DNA of 64,000 nt from Clostridia bacterium. Lineage in GTDB: Bacteria > Bacillota > Clostridia > Oscillospirales > CAG-272. Positions within the stretch are counted from its first letter, which is position 1, and every line of letters begins with the position of its first letter. Below are positions 45,988 to 54,743 of this stretch, piece by piece. The notes below the pieces were generated by a model. That model saw only the letters and a list, made by a program, of their open reading frames with translations. It was not told the origin of the DNA and did no database searches. The stretch is from the NCBI GenBank assembly GCA_017942005.1, contig JAGAVJ010000027.1, forward strand, positions 186,001-250,000, given 5' to 3'. The translations under genes were made by a program, and so were the position numbers.

Positions 45988-46032
45988 ACTCTGAATGTAA
46001 AATTTTACAGGAGGAACCAAAACATGAGAAAT
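45988..46032. repeat. Right 45-bp perfect inverted repeat
   Basis: The partner of 44409-44453. The repeats are 1.5 kb apart and enclose the recombinase and the SLH 1 promoter. Confidence 0.9.
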
Positions 46033-48669
46033 CTGAAAAAATTTCTCGCGCTCGTGCTTGCTATGCTCATGGTAAGCGCATGCGCAGTCAGTGTATCGGC
46101 TGTTTACTCTGACCAGGCTGCTGTCAATGCATCCGGTTATGCAGAAGCAGTTGCTGCGCTCACCGACCTTCGCGTCATGGTAGGCCCCGGTGATGGCAGC
46201 TTCAACCCGAACGGTACACTGACCAGAGTGGAAGCCGCTGTTATGGCAGCCAAGCTCGTTTCCGGTGCAAAGGGTCAGTCCTACGAATGGACTTCCAGCA
46301 CCTGCCAGTTTGCAGACGTTGACGCTGCATGGAGTTTCGCTTACATCAATTATGTTGCACAGCGTAACATCATGACCGGTGACGGCACTGGCGCATTCAA
46401 GCCGAACGGCACGCTTCAGGTAGATGAAGCAATCGCACTCGCAGTCAAGGCAACTTCCGCCAAGAAGACTTCCGATGCGATCGAAAACACCAAGACCTAC
46501 AAGCCCACCTACTGGGCAACCTACTGGATCAACGCAGCTGAAGAGCTGGGTCTGCTCAACGGTATCGAAGTATTCGATTACGAAGCACCCTGCACAAGAG
46601 CTATGATGGCGCAGATCGGCTACAACATGCTGAGCGCAGAAAACGGCAAGATCGCAGAAGGCTTCGGTCTTAAGACCATTACCGCAGAAATCGCAAAGGT
46701 TACCGATGTCGTTGAACTTTCCACCGGCGCAAAGGTATCCGCAGCAGCCTTCAATGCTGCACTGAAGGCTACAGGCGCAGACGTTACCGCAGCTGATATC
46801 AAGGGCTGCAAGGTCACCCTGACCTATTCTTCCATCTCCAACGCTGTTTACGGTGTTTCTGTTGACTCTGTCATGACCGTTTACACCTATGCAGATGCAA
46901 AGATTGAAAACGTCATTGAAAACAATGTTATCAAGAACCAGATCAAGGTAGACGGCATCACCTACAATGTTGCAGGCGAAGATGTCACCGATACCGGCGT
47001 CATTGGCGGCACCACTTCTTCTAAGGGCATCAATGTGACCGTAGAAGGCGAACCGTGGGAAACAGCTGAAAAGCTTCCGACCTACTTCAAGGCTGCTGCA
47101 TTTGATGATGATGCAGACGGCGACTGCGACCGTCTCGCAATCGCTACCTACTCCATCGCAACCGCAAAGATTGTTGAAACCAACTCCAAGGGCGTTGTGA
47201 TTTACGAAGTTCCCGGCAAGTTCACCAACAACGATGACAATGTTGATAATGAAAAGCCCGTTGTTTGGACCGGCGCTGCGCTCGTGACCGACAATGAGAC
47301 TCCTATGCTCATCGCCGACACCATCGCACTCAATGACGCTGGCAATGCTTATGTTGCTGACGTTCTCGAAACCGCAGCTGTCGTTTCCGGCAAGCTCGTC
47401 GGTATCGGCTCCAACTATGCCAACATCGACGGCACCAAGTACAGCTTTGTAGAAGGTGCTTCCGCTGTTGAAACCTGGACTCTGAACCAGAATGTTTCCA
47501 TTTTCACCATCGGCGGCAAATACGTTAAGGTCGCTTCTGCTTCCAAGACGGATATCGACGTCGTTGTCAACTCCGCTGTTGTTACAGACGGCAAGGCAGT
47601 TGTCACCGGTTACAACAAGTCCGCAGGCTATGCTGACATCACTGTCACCATCGAAGGTGTTGACAGCGGCAGACTGATTTCCAAGGTCGCTAAGCAGTAT
47701 ACTGCAAAGGATGCTGAAGGCAAGGAATACAACACGGCTGTTGCAGTTGGTCATAACGATTCCTCCAACAACTTTGTTGAAGAATACAAGCTTACCGAAG
47801 GTACCATCCTCACCCTGAGACAGACAGATACCGGCGCGTACATCAAGTCCGCAAACGGTCTCATCAATGCATACGGTACAGCAGATGAAAATCTGCCGGC
47901 TGGACAGTTTGAAGTAAAGAACGGCTACGTATACATCAATGATGTTGCAAGCAAGTATGTTGCTTCCGGCGCAGTCATCCTCGAAGAAGTTGTCGATGCT
48001 AACGCAAAGACTGATTCTTACGCAAAGGTTACCTACAACAAGCTCTCCGCATTTGCTGCAAGAAAGAATGTCAACTACCGTTATACCGTAGACGGTGACG
48101 GCAAGGTCAACTTCATCTATGTTGCATTCGGTCACGAGCCTGTTACCACCATCACCAAGACCAAGGCTCTTGCTGAAGGTCAGGCAATCGTATTTGTCAA
48201 GGACGCTTCTGTTGTTGAAGCAAACTACGCAAAGACCATTTACAATGCAATCAACCTGATGACCGGCGAAAAGGTTGAGGTTTCCATCCCGGTTTCCTCC
48301 AACATCTCCGTTCTCTCCGGCAAGTACTACATCATCAACAGCGACAATGTCATCGTTGAAAACACCACTGATAAGTGGGTCGGCAATTATGTTGTTAACG
48401 TTGAGTACTCCGGTCTCGTCGGTGTCGTTAAGGCACAGGCTGTTGTAAAGACAGAGAACTCTGCTGACAAGTCCACCACCTATGCACAGGAAGGCGATGT
48501 CCTGACCTTCGGTCTTGACAACATCACCATTTACAATGCAGGTGTCCTCGATAAGGACGGCAACGTTTCCAAGGCAGATGTTACAAAGACCCTTATGACA
48601 GGTTCGACACATCCTGTTTCCGGCGACATCTATGTGGTTGCTGGTCAGATGATCATCGTTCTGAAGTAA
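46024..48669 (+). CDS. SLH-domain surface protein 2
   Basis: 881 residues. A signal peptide almost identical to SLH protein 1 (MRNLKKFLALVLAMLMVSAC) is followed by three SLH repeats (GDGSFNPNGTLTRVEAAVMA, GTGAFKPNGTLQVDEAIALA, APCTRAMMAQIGYNML; residues 27-215). A long beta-rich region follows, similar in style but diverged from SLH protein 1. It shows the same strong codon bias. GGAGG lies eight bases upstream within the inverted repeat. A terminator follows. It is a putative alternative S-layer or wall-anchored protein. Confidence 0.92.
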   Translation: MRNLKKFLALVLAMLMVSACAVSVSAVYSDQAAVNASGYAEAVAALTDLRVMVGPGDGSFNPNGTLTRVEAAVMAAKLVSGAKGQSYEWTSSTCQFADVDAAWSFAYINYVAQRNIMTGDGTGAFKPNGTLQVDEAIALAVKATSAKKTSDAIENTKTYKPTYWATYWINAAEELGLLNGIEVFDYEAPCTRAMMAQIGYNMLSAENGKIAEGFGLKTITAEIAKVTDVVELSTGAKVSAAAFNAALKATGADVTAADIKGCKVTLTYSSISNAVYGVSVDSVMTVYTYADAKIENVIENNVIKNQIKVDGITYNVAGEDVTDTGVIGGTTSSKGINVTVEGEPWETAEKLPTYFKAAAFDDDADGDCDRLAIATYSIATAKIVETNSKGVVIYEVPGKFTNNDDNVDNEKPVVWTGAALVTDNETPMLIADTIALNDAGNAYVADVLETAAVVSGKLVGIGSNYANIDGTKYSFVEGASAVETWTLNQNVSIFTIGGKYVKVASASKTDIDVVVNSAVVTDGKAVVTGYNKSAGYADITVTIEGVDSGRLISKVAKQYTAKDAEGKEYNTAVAVGHNDSSNNFVEEYKLTEGTILTLRQTDTGAYIKSANGLINAYGTADENLPAGQFEVKNGYVYINDVASKYVASGAVILEEVVDANAKTDSYAKVTYNKLSAFAARKNVNYRYTVDGDGKVNFIYVAFGHEPVTTITKTKALAEGQAIVFVKDASVVEANYAKTIYNAINLMTGEKVEVSIPVSSNISVLSGKYYIINSDNVIVENTTDKWVGNYVVNVEYSGLVGVVKAQAVVKTENSADKSTTYAQEGDVLTFGLDNITIYNAGVLDKDGNVSKADVTKTLMTGSTHPVSGDIYVVAGQMIIVLK

Positions 48670-48755
48670 TGATCTTCCGAATTCTTTTGTTCGGTTTTTG
48701 TAAATTCTTCATAGAATAACTCCCAAATAAAATATCTATTATACCACGTTTTGCA

Positions 48756-48794
48756 GAGGGGCAGCCAAATGGCTGCTCCTTTTATTTTTTAAAA
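48756..48794 (+). terminator. Terminator of SLH gene 2
   Basis: GGGGCAGCC-aaat-GGCTGCTCC, then TTTTATTTTTT. Confidence 0.88.
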
Positions 48795-48844
48795 GGAATC
48801 GATGATACTGTATATAGGATTTCCCATAAACGTCATTTTTATAA

Positions 48845-48944
48845 CCAAAACTTCGCGAAAGCGAAGTTTTCCTTTCCAATGTGGAATTGTGACGTAAGTC
48901 ACAAAACACGGTTTGAAAGATTTATCTTTCAAACTTATGACCAT
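48845..48944 (-). promoter_or_regulatory. SD-hairpin-start element 5, orphan, tandem ends
   Basis: On the minus strand: ATGGTCATAA, hairpin A GTTTGAAAGAT-aa-ATCTTTCAAAC, CGTGTTTT and hairpin B GTGAC-ttac-GTCAC. TTCC pairs with GGAA beside the SD GGAAAGGA. Hairpin C is AACTTCGC-tttc-GCGAAGTT, followed by TTGGTTATAAAAATG. An ATGGTCAT also precedes hairpin A, after GTGTCAGCCCG, as in the larger copy at 57357. No minus-strand gene follows (antisense to the SLH 2 end). Confidence 0.75.
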
Positions 48945-49013
48945 CGGGCTGACACATTTCTATTTTTTTGCAGTGTCGTGACAGCTGCGGCAAAATGGAT
49001 GCATTGATAAAAA

Positions 49014-49056
49014 AACAAACGCTGCTGTTCCTTTTAAAGGATACAACAGCGTTTGT
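49014..49056 (-). terminator. Terminator of the solute-binding protein gene
   Basis: On the minus strand, ACAAACGCTG...CAGCGTTTGT with TTTTTTT beyond. Confidence 0.82.
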
Positions 49057-49128
49057 CATATGACGATATTATGCGATGCATTTCATGCGTATCTTTTCTT
49101 TTGCAGAATTGCAGTTCAATTACGAAAA

Positions 49129-50655
49129 TCAGGTCTCGTTGCCTTCAAGGAAGGTTTCATATACCTGGGTATAATGCTTTATCACTGACTTTTCCCGTTT
49201 TGCATAATACGATGAAAAATCAGCATGATTATTTTTCGCAAGCAATTCGGACAGACAGAAGGAGAATCCCTTCCAGTTATCAAACACAAAGCCAAAGTCA
49301 ACCACACGACCGGCGGTAATGATATCCAGCATTTCAATGGACTTTTCGTCTCGTGTTCCTTTTACCTTGAGCGCAACGTCATAATAGGCAGGGACTACAT
49401 ACTTATAAGAATATTCGCCCATAGCTTCCAGCACCGCGCCGATCATTTCGGTGTTCCGCGCGGTTTTGGGAATTGACATCAAAGGCGCACATCCGTCAAG
49501 CATAGTATAGTATTGTTCCTGCGCCGTGTCATATTTCGGGAACGGCAGCAGACCGTAGTTATCCATTTCACGGAAGAAGGTCTGCGTTTCACCAATATTG
49601 CGCGGAATGAACAGAACCTTTTCCGCCACAAACATATTGATAAAGTCGGTCCATACGTCTGCGACAAACGTTTCTCCGGAATTATAGAAGAAATCGCGCA
49701 GCTTTTCTACCGTATTGACCATACGCTCATTGTTGGCAGTGATTTCCACGCCGTTGCTTGAGGGCGTGACCATATCGACATCAAACGACCACAGATACAC
49801 AGCAACATTGGAATCAATGGATGTTGCGTAGCCATACTGGTCATCCATATCTTGGACACCGTTGCCGTTTAAATCCTTATAAATATCCTTTGTCAGCTTT
49901 GTTAACTGATCAAAGGTCCAGTCACCGGAGGAAACAATATCGTACAAATCCGGCAAATCGTTGTTTGCAGCGATATCCTTATTGTAGAAATAGCAATAGG
50001 TGTTATGAATGGAAGAAATCATCACGTCTGACATTAACGTATACATTACATTGTCAATCGTAAGACTTTCTATCGTTGTCTGTGGATACCAGGGGTTCTT
50101 AAAATTCATATGCGGAATGTCATACCAGTTTAAGAAAATACCCTCCAGCACATCTCCGCCGCCAATAATCATATGCTGTAAAAATACATCGTATGCGTCT
50201 TCACCTGCATTGACGCTCCGGCGCATAGCGGGGCTTGCATCATCCGGCGGCATGATTACAGATGGATCAATCACCACATTTAATAATTCCTCAACATAAA
50301 CACGGCGGTCATACAAGGCATCATCTACCACATCGCCTGTCTGTGCTTCCGTATAAATATCATTCGTCATTACGCCGGCATTGGTATCATTAACCATAGA
50401 GCGCAGATGTGCGCCTCCAAAGTCCAGTCCGTCCGGTAAATTGGCTGAAATATTCATACGGTCCGAATACGGGTCATTGATATCCGCAGTTTCCTCTGTC
50501 TGTGCAGGATTCGTCTTTACGGCACCGGTATCCGTCCCGTCTTTGGCGCCGTCTTTTGCAGAATCCGCACATGCAGTCATTGTACCGGCAACCGTCGCGG
50601 CAGCCAGCAGAAATGCAAAAATTGCCGTTTTCTTTTGTTTGATGCTGGTTTTCAT
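49129..50655 (-). CDS. Extracellular solute-binding lipoprotein
   Basis: 508 residues, the third paralogue of this family in the window. Signal MKTSIKQKKTAIFAFLLAAA, lipobox TMTAC. The N-terminal domain has DFGGAHLRSMVNDTNAG. An EF-hand-like DLNGNGVQDMDD lies near residue 255. Again no permease genes are adjacent. The start has GATGGGAAG nearby. It is monocistronic, with a terminator downstream and an inverted-repeat element in its upstream region. Confidence 0.88.
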   Translation of the reverse strand: MKTSIKQKKTAIFAFLLAAATVAGTMTACADSAKDGAKDGTDTGAVKTNPAQTEETADINDPYSDRMNISANLPDGLDFGGAHLRSMVNDTNAGVMTNDIYTEAQTGDVVDDALYDRRVYVEELLNVVIDPSVIMPPDDASPAMRRSVNAGEDAYDVFLQHMIIGGGDVLEGIFLNWYDIPHMNFKNPWYPQTTIESLTIDNVMYTLMSDVMISSIHNTYCYFYNKDIAANNDLPDLYDIVSSGDWTFDQLTKLTKDIYKDLNGNGVQDMDDQYGYATSIDSNVAVYLWSFDVDMVTPSSNGVEITANNERMVNTVEKLRDFFYNSGETFVADVWTDFINMFVAEKVLFIPRNIGETQTFFREMDNYGLLPFPKYDTAQEQYYTMLDGCAPLMSIPKTARNTEMIGAVLEAMGEYSYKYVVPAYYDVALKVKGTRDEKSIEMLDIITAGRVVDFGFVFDNWKGFSFCLSELLAKNNHADFSSYYAKREKSVIKHYTQVYETFLEGNET

Positions 50656-50700
50656 TCGCTTCCCATCACTTTCTCTAAAATTTTTTTACTGTACTATTTT

Positions 50701-50920
50701 AACGTGAGTTCGATAGAATTCTCAGGGAAAACTTTTCCCCCAAAAAAGTTTTCCCTGAACCCCTTTCCAAAAACTTTATACGGGAATATGAAACAACATT
50801 TTGCATAAAATATTTGTTCAATTTGAAGCATACTATATGGTCTCCTCTGTTTGAAAGTTTTTGCGAAGGAGTTTGAGGAGGGGCTTTTTTCAAAAAGCAT
50901 CTCCTCATTGAACTTACGTT
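50701..50920. mobile_element. MITE-like element, copy 1
   Basis: Terminal inverted repeats AACGTGAGTTCGAT (left) and AACGTAAGTTCAAT (right, reverse complement) are flanked by ATTTT on both sides, a possible 5-bp target duplication. Each end continues into a hairpin arm: one GGGAAAACTTTT/AAAAGTTTTCCC type and one GAGATGCTTTTTG/CAAAAAGC type. There is no coding capacity. The same two arms occur in reverse order at 59914-60070. Confidence 0.7.
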
Positions 50921-50962
50921 ATTTTATGAAATGGCAGTTTTTTATGATCCCAATATGAGAAA

Positions 50963-51910
50963 TTAGTTTTTCGGATCAGCATTCAGTGCAAGCAGAATTT
51001 CTGCATCTGCGCATGCGCGTCTGACCTCGCAGTCCGCCTCCGAGCGCGGATATCCGCCGCAGTGCATCCTATGAGAACAGGTTTTACACCGTGTGTTTGT
51101 AAATGCATCGACGCCAAGCTTCGCGCCTCTGTACTGCATGGAAAATGGCAAAAACGCCACGCCTCTGCCTTCCTTCGCACGCAGAAACAGCTCCTTTGCG
51201 ACCTTGCCGAGTTCTTTTATCAATGCAGTCTGTTCTCCTTGGATACAGGCATCCGGGTCACTTGGATAAGCATCCATCAGCGTCACACCGGCATCTGCAT
51301 ATGCATTCACACGTGCAAGCAGGTTTGGGGCTTTCACATCATAGGCAAGGCGAACGCCCACGGCAGGGGCTGCGTTCCGATACGCTTCATACAGCGTCTC
51401 CGGCACCAGAAGACGGTCACATGTCAGAAGAAATTCCGCAGTATCCGGGTCCCTGCATTCTTTCGTCATCAATACTGTCACCTGCGCGCCACGCTCCTTG
51501 GCAGCAAGGCAGAGCTTCTGTGCCTGCAAAACGTCGTCTGTGTCGCTGAAAAGGACGGGAACACATCTCCCGTCACTGTTGTTATCCCCTTCTTTCAGCG
51601 CGCGTTCCAGCGTGTCTGTGGACGCCGCAGAAGGCAGCGCACAATGGGTCAGCGGACGGTTCTCATCAAAAGCAGAATCCGTATAAAGGCAGCCTGCTTT
51701 ATGCTTTGACAGGATGGCTGCATAAGTTTTTTCCACCAATTCACTGTCGTATTTCGCCATATCATATCGGATGGCGGACGGGCAGTCCTTTGGCAGCGGC
51801 AGTGTCAGGTACGCAAGCATTTTATATGTGATTTCATCTACTGCTGCGGTATACCCGGATGCTTCATCAAGCACCATTCGCTGTCCTGCCAGTTTAAAAT
51901 AGTGTACCAT
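50963..51910 (-). CDS. SCIFF-maturase-like protein lacking the radical-SAM cysteines
   Basis: 315 residues. The N-terminus HYFKLAGQRMVLDEASGYTA continues into VDEITYKML and resembles the peptide-binding N-domain of SCIFF thioether maturases. The C-terminus has a SPASM-like cysteine cluster, CKTCSHRMHCGGYP then DCEV. The middle is TIM-barrel-like but has no CxxxCxxC motif, so SAM-radical chemistry is not expected, and it is about 140 residues shorter than active maturases. The start lies right after SD-hairpin element 9. No SCIFF precursor was seen nearby. Function unknown. Confidence 0.65.
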   Translation of the reverse strand: MVHYFKLAGQRMVLDEASGYTAAVDEITYKMLAYLTLPLPKDCPSAIRYDMAKYDSELVEKTYAAILSKHKAGCLYTDSAFDENRPLTHCALPSAASTDTLERALKEGDNNSDGRCVPVLFSDTDDVLQAQKLCLAAKERGAQVTVLMTKECRDPDTAEFLLTCDRLLVPETLYEAYRNAAPAVGVRLAYDVKAPNLLARVNAYADAGVTLMDAYPSDPDACIQGEQTALIKELGKVAKELFLRAKEGRGVAFLPFSMQYRGAKLGVDAFTNTRCKTCSHRMHCGGYPRSEADCEVRRACADAEILLALNADPKN

Positions 51911-52015
51911 AACGTTATGAACATACCTTTTACCCGTTCAGCATTTTCCCGAAATGTTCAGCTTTTGCTGAAACGTTCAACAAAAGCTGAACGGGTAAAA
52001 CGTGATCTCCTTTCT
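51908..52015 (-). promoter_or_regulatory. SD-hairpin-start element 9, long stem
   Basis: On the minus strand, AGAAAGGAGAT, then a perfect 15-bp stem TTTTACCCGTTCAGC/GCTGAACGGGTAAAA, then ATGTTCATAACGTT and the gene start ATG (51910). The interior GTTCAGCTTTTG/CAAAAGCTGAAC stem (12 bp) competes for the same bases, so two folds are possible. Confidence 0.75.
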
Positions 52016-52234
52016 ATTCTTTATAGCAATGTGTGCCAAATAGCAATGTGTGCCAACAGGCAATAAAGCCGCAAAAACACCTTACGGAAAATCATTTCTA
52101 TCAGAATTTTCCGCGGGAAATTCTTGCGTATATTATACTACATTCCGCAGAGAAAGGCAAGAGTTTTTCCAATTTTTGCACGGTTATTCACCGTGTTTTT
52201 TGAGAAGTTCCTTACTTCCCATTCTTTTTCTAAA
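52016..52234. other. Intergenic, no gene seen
   Basis: TAGCAATGTGTGCCAA is repeated in tandem at 52024-52050. Nothing else is recognised. Confidence 0.4.
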
Positions 52235-52768
52235 TCACCGACCCACCGCTCCCCTGTCCGATGTGCCGTCAAACGCATGATGTTCCACATATATCATCAT
52301 TTGATTGCGCAGATATATATAAAGGAGACATCCGCCGACAAAAACGCCCCAAATCCAAAGTACCGTTTTTGCAATCCATACAGCATAAAAAACGGCTGCG
52401 CAGAATCCAACGATGCTGAACACCAAAAGCAGAACATGTTCCCGCAGCCATTTCCCTCGAAAATAGGCAATGCGTTCTTTTAAAGAATACACGGTGCTTT
52501 TCTGCAATACTTCCTTGATATTCTCTTCTGCACATGCGGTAAACGCTGCCGCATCTGCCGCACATTCTCCGCATAACAGTTCATTGACGCTGATGTGCAG
52601 CACATCCGACAGTGTCAGCAATTTATCGATATCTGGCATATAGGTTCCGTTTTCCCAGCGGGATACCGTTTTATTGGTGACGCCGAGCTGTTCCCCCAGC
52701 ATCTCCTGTGTCATTCCCTGTGCACGGCGCAGCTTTGCGATCAATTTTCCCGTTTTTACCTGATTCAT
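52235..52768 (-). CDS. XRE-family regulator with C-terminal membrane helices
   Basis: 177 residues. The N-terminal Cro/C1 helix-turn-helix is at residues 3-60 (KLRRAQGMTQEMLGEQLGVT, then NKTVSRWENGTYMPDIDKLL). A CGEC pair lies near 65, and two hydrophobic helices at about 115-160 (HVLLLVFSIVGFCAAVFYAV, IWGVFVGGCLLYIYL). It is a membrane-tethered regulator; signal and targets are unknown. The start at 52768 has GGGAAGGA upstream. Monocistronic. Confidence 0.88.
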   Translation of the reverse strand: MNQVKTGKLIAKLRRAQGMTQEMLGEQLGVTNKTVSRWENGTYMPDIDKLLTLSDVLHISVNELLCGECAADAAAFTACAEENIKEVLQKSTVYSLKERIAYFRGKWLREHVLLLVFSIVGFCAAVFYAVWIAKTVLWIWGVFVGGCLLYIYLRNQMMIYVEHHAFDGTSDRGAVGR

Positions 52769-52924
52769 CCTGTTTTCCTTCCCTTGGTACCTTTTCGATA
52801 AAATACGCAGAATCAAAGTATGAACAGTAACTGTTTCAGACTCTGGTTCTGCGTTTCATTTTATCATATTTTTTTATTTTTGTCTTGGACATAAAACGCG
52901 ACTTTACAGACACAGCGATGAAAT

Positions 52925-52975
52925 AACGTAAGTTTGATGGGGCTGTTGCAAGCTTTCAACTTGCAACAGCCCCAA
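52925..52975. repeat. AACGTAAGTTTGAT end plus CTGTTGCAAG hairpin
   Basis: AACGTAAGTTTGAT is one terminus of the MITE-like element. It abuts GGGGCTGTTGCAAG...CTTGCAACAGCCCC, the hairpin also found at 41266 and 57484. Confidence 0.6.
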
Positions 52976-53003
52976 GAGCGAATCTGATTGCGCTCATGTT
53001 TAC

Positions 53004-53996
53004 TTAGTCTTTTGGCGTGCAAAATAAATCAATGACGATGTTCCATACAGAATCTTCGTCGGGATAAAATTCCATGAATTTTTCACCCACTTTTGCTTCG
53101 CCTTCAATTTCTCTGATGCCAAGGAACTGATAGGTATCAAATTTCTCAGCAAACTTCTGCATCTTATGGTCAGAGGAATCATAAACGACATAATCATCTA
53201 TGGTATCAATGAAATTGACCGCAAACGACTCGTCCGCTTCCATGCAGGAAACCACCTTTTGATACAGTGCGTTAATATACTGTCTCTGGCGTTCCATTCT
53301 TCTGAGGTTGGTACTGTCTTCAAGACTGCTGCGAGCCCGCACATAAAGAAGCGCTTCCTCTCCCATCAGGGTAACCGTTTCTCCCTTTACAAGCTTTTCA
53401 TCAATCCCGGTAAAGTCATCCATTACGGTAATCTCTACCCCACCGACAAAATCGTTGATGATCGGAACAGAATCCATCGTAAAGGATGTGTAGTGATTGA
53501 CTTTGATTCCATGCAGCAAGTCCTCAACAGAATCCTTTGTATTCCGACAGCTTGCTTCTCTGCCTTTGCCATAGGTATGTGCAAGTGCAATCTGTTTTGT
53601 TACCGTATCTACAACCTTAGTTTCGTCAATTGCAAGAATACGGACATTTGCCATGGTGTCACGGTTGATGTGTACGGCAGTACACGTTTTTGCGTCATTA
53701 TCAAATACAAACAGCATCAAAAAGTCTGCTTGCTTATCGTTGTTGTAAGAGTCAGAGACGGCAGCTCCATCATATTTATCCAGTCCCAATACAAGAAAGG
53801 TTTCGACTGTGTCTTTCAGCACATATTCTTTTCCTTGATAGAAAAGACTGCCGTCATATTTCTCGGAACCGGAATACTGTCCCTGCCTTTTTTCCCATAA
53901 CCCTAAAAACAGGAAAGCGGCTGCTATGAGGAAAATAAGCACAAGAACAACTGTGATATATTTGAAAATGTCATCTCTTGTTTTTTTTCGCCTCAT
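53004..53996 (-). CDS. LytR-CpsA-Psr family glycopolymer ligase
   Basis: 330 residues. One N-terminal transmembrane helix (residues 13-34) is followed by an extracellular LCP domain that attaches polymers such as capsule to peptidoglycan. LVLGLDKY (69-76), the acidic D91 and HINRDTM with R112 are the expected pyrophosphate and metal site residues. A later ARSSLEDSTNLRRMERQRQ block is typical. It is the last gene of the cps operon (35-base gap), consistent with capsule ligation. Confidence 0.94.
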   Translation of the reverse strand: MRRKKTRDDIFKYITVVLVLIFLIAAAFLFLGLWEKRQGQYSGSEKYDGSLFYQGKEYVLKDTVETFLVLGLDKYDGAAVSDSYNNDKQADFLMLFVFDNDAKTCTAVHINRDTMANVRILAIDETKVVDTVTKQIALAHTYGKGREASCRNTKDSVEDLLHGIKVNHYTSFTMDSVPIINDFVGGVEITVMDDFTGIDEKLVKGETVTLMGEEALLYVRARSSLEDSTNLRRMERQRQYINALYQKVVSCMEADESFAVNFIDTIDDYVVYDSSDHKMQKFAEKFDTYQFLGIREIEGEAKVGEKFMEFYPDEDSVWNIVIDLFCTPKD

Positions 53997-54031
53997 AACA
54001 AGCCTTCTTTCTTATGTAACAATGGACAAAA

Positions 54032-54715
54032 TCAGACGCTCTGCTTTTTACGCTTGTTTGCAATCAGGAATACAGCAACAGCAGAAACTGCCATAATACC
54101 TGCGCAGATGTAAAGCATACTATTGGTAATACCGGTTACAGGTGTATCCTGCCCAACATTGCCTGTATCTACCACAACTGCAAACGGAGAGAAGTCGCTA
54201 ACGGTAAACTGCAAGTTCTTACCGTCATTCACAACCGCTGCATTATCAACAACTTCCCATGTTCCATCCTGCTTCATATGAAGCAAAGCAACAAAATGCT
54301 TTAAAGTTTCTGCTTCAAGAACAACATTAAACTCAGTGGGAACATTCGGTGTACTGCCTTCTGTCATATGGATATCAAACAAATCGCTGACTGCAAGATT
54401 TCTGGGATCAATACCCAACTTTGTTGCAATTTCTGCCAGAGCCGGAACCATTGCTGTTAAGTTTTCCGCATTGATGATTTCATCGTATGCTTTTTCAAAA
54501 TTTTCCTTCAGGTCTTCCGGAAGTGAATTTTTCTCGTTGAAAGGTACCACTTCAAGACGTCCATCCCATCCCTCGACATTTGTTTCCACTGAAACAAGGC
54601 CTGGCGCAGGAACACCTGACGGGCTGGACACGAAGTTATCCTTCGCTGCAAATGCATTCACACTCATTACAACTGCCATGATCATCATCAAACAAATTGA
54701 CATTACTTTTTTCAT
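54032..54715 (-). CDS. Secreted surface protein with xPxTG-like sorting signal
   Basis: 227 residues. Signal peptide MKKVMSICLMMIMAVVMSVN...AFA. The middle of about 165 residues has no recognised domain. The C-terminus has TPVTG, then a 20-residue hydrophobic span (SMLYICAGIMAVSAVAVFLI) and NKRKKQ, the layout of a sortase substrate although the motif is not LPxTG. It may be wall-anchored or simply membrane-anchored. The start has AAAGGA 11 bases upstream. It lies inside the capsule operon between cpsB and the LCP gene. Confidence 0.8.
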   Translation of the reverse strand: MKKVMSICLMMIMAVVMSVNAFAAKDNFVSSPSGVPAPGLVSVETNVEGWDGRLEVVPFNEKNSLPEDLKENFEKAYDEIINAENLTAMVPALAEIATKLGIDPRNLAVSDLFDIHMTEGSTPNVPTEFNVVLEAETLKHFVALLHMKQDGTWEVVDNAAVVNDGKNLQFTVSDFSPFAVVVDTGNVGQDTPVTGITNSMLYICAGIMAVSAVAVFLIANKRKKQSV

Positions 54716-54743
54716 TTTGGAATTCATCCTTTCCATAAATAAA

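Noticed and set aside
45934..48612. 892-codon open frame antisense to SLH gene 2
   Set aside because: It mirrors the strong codon bias of the highly expressed sense gene. No SD, signal or domain; the sense frame has clear SLH repeats.
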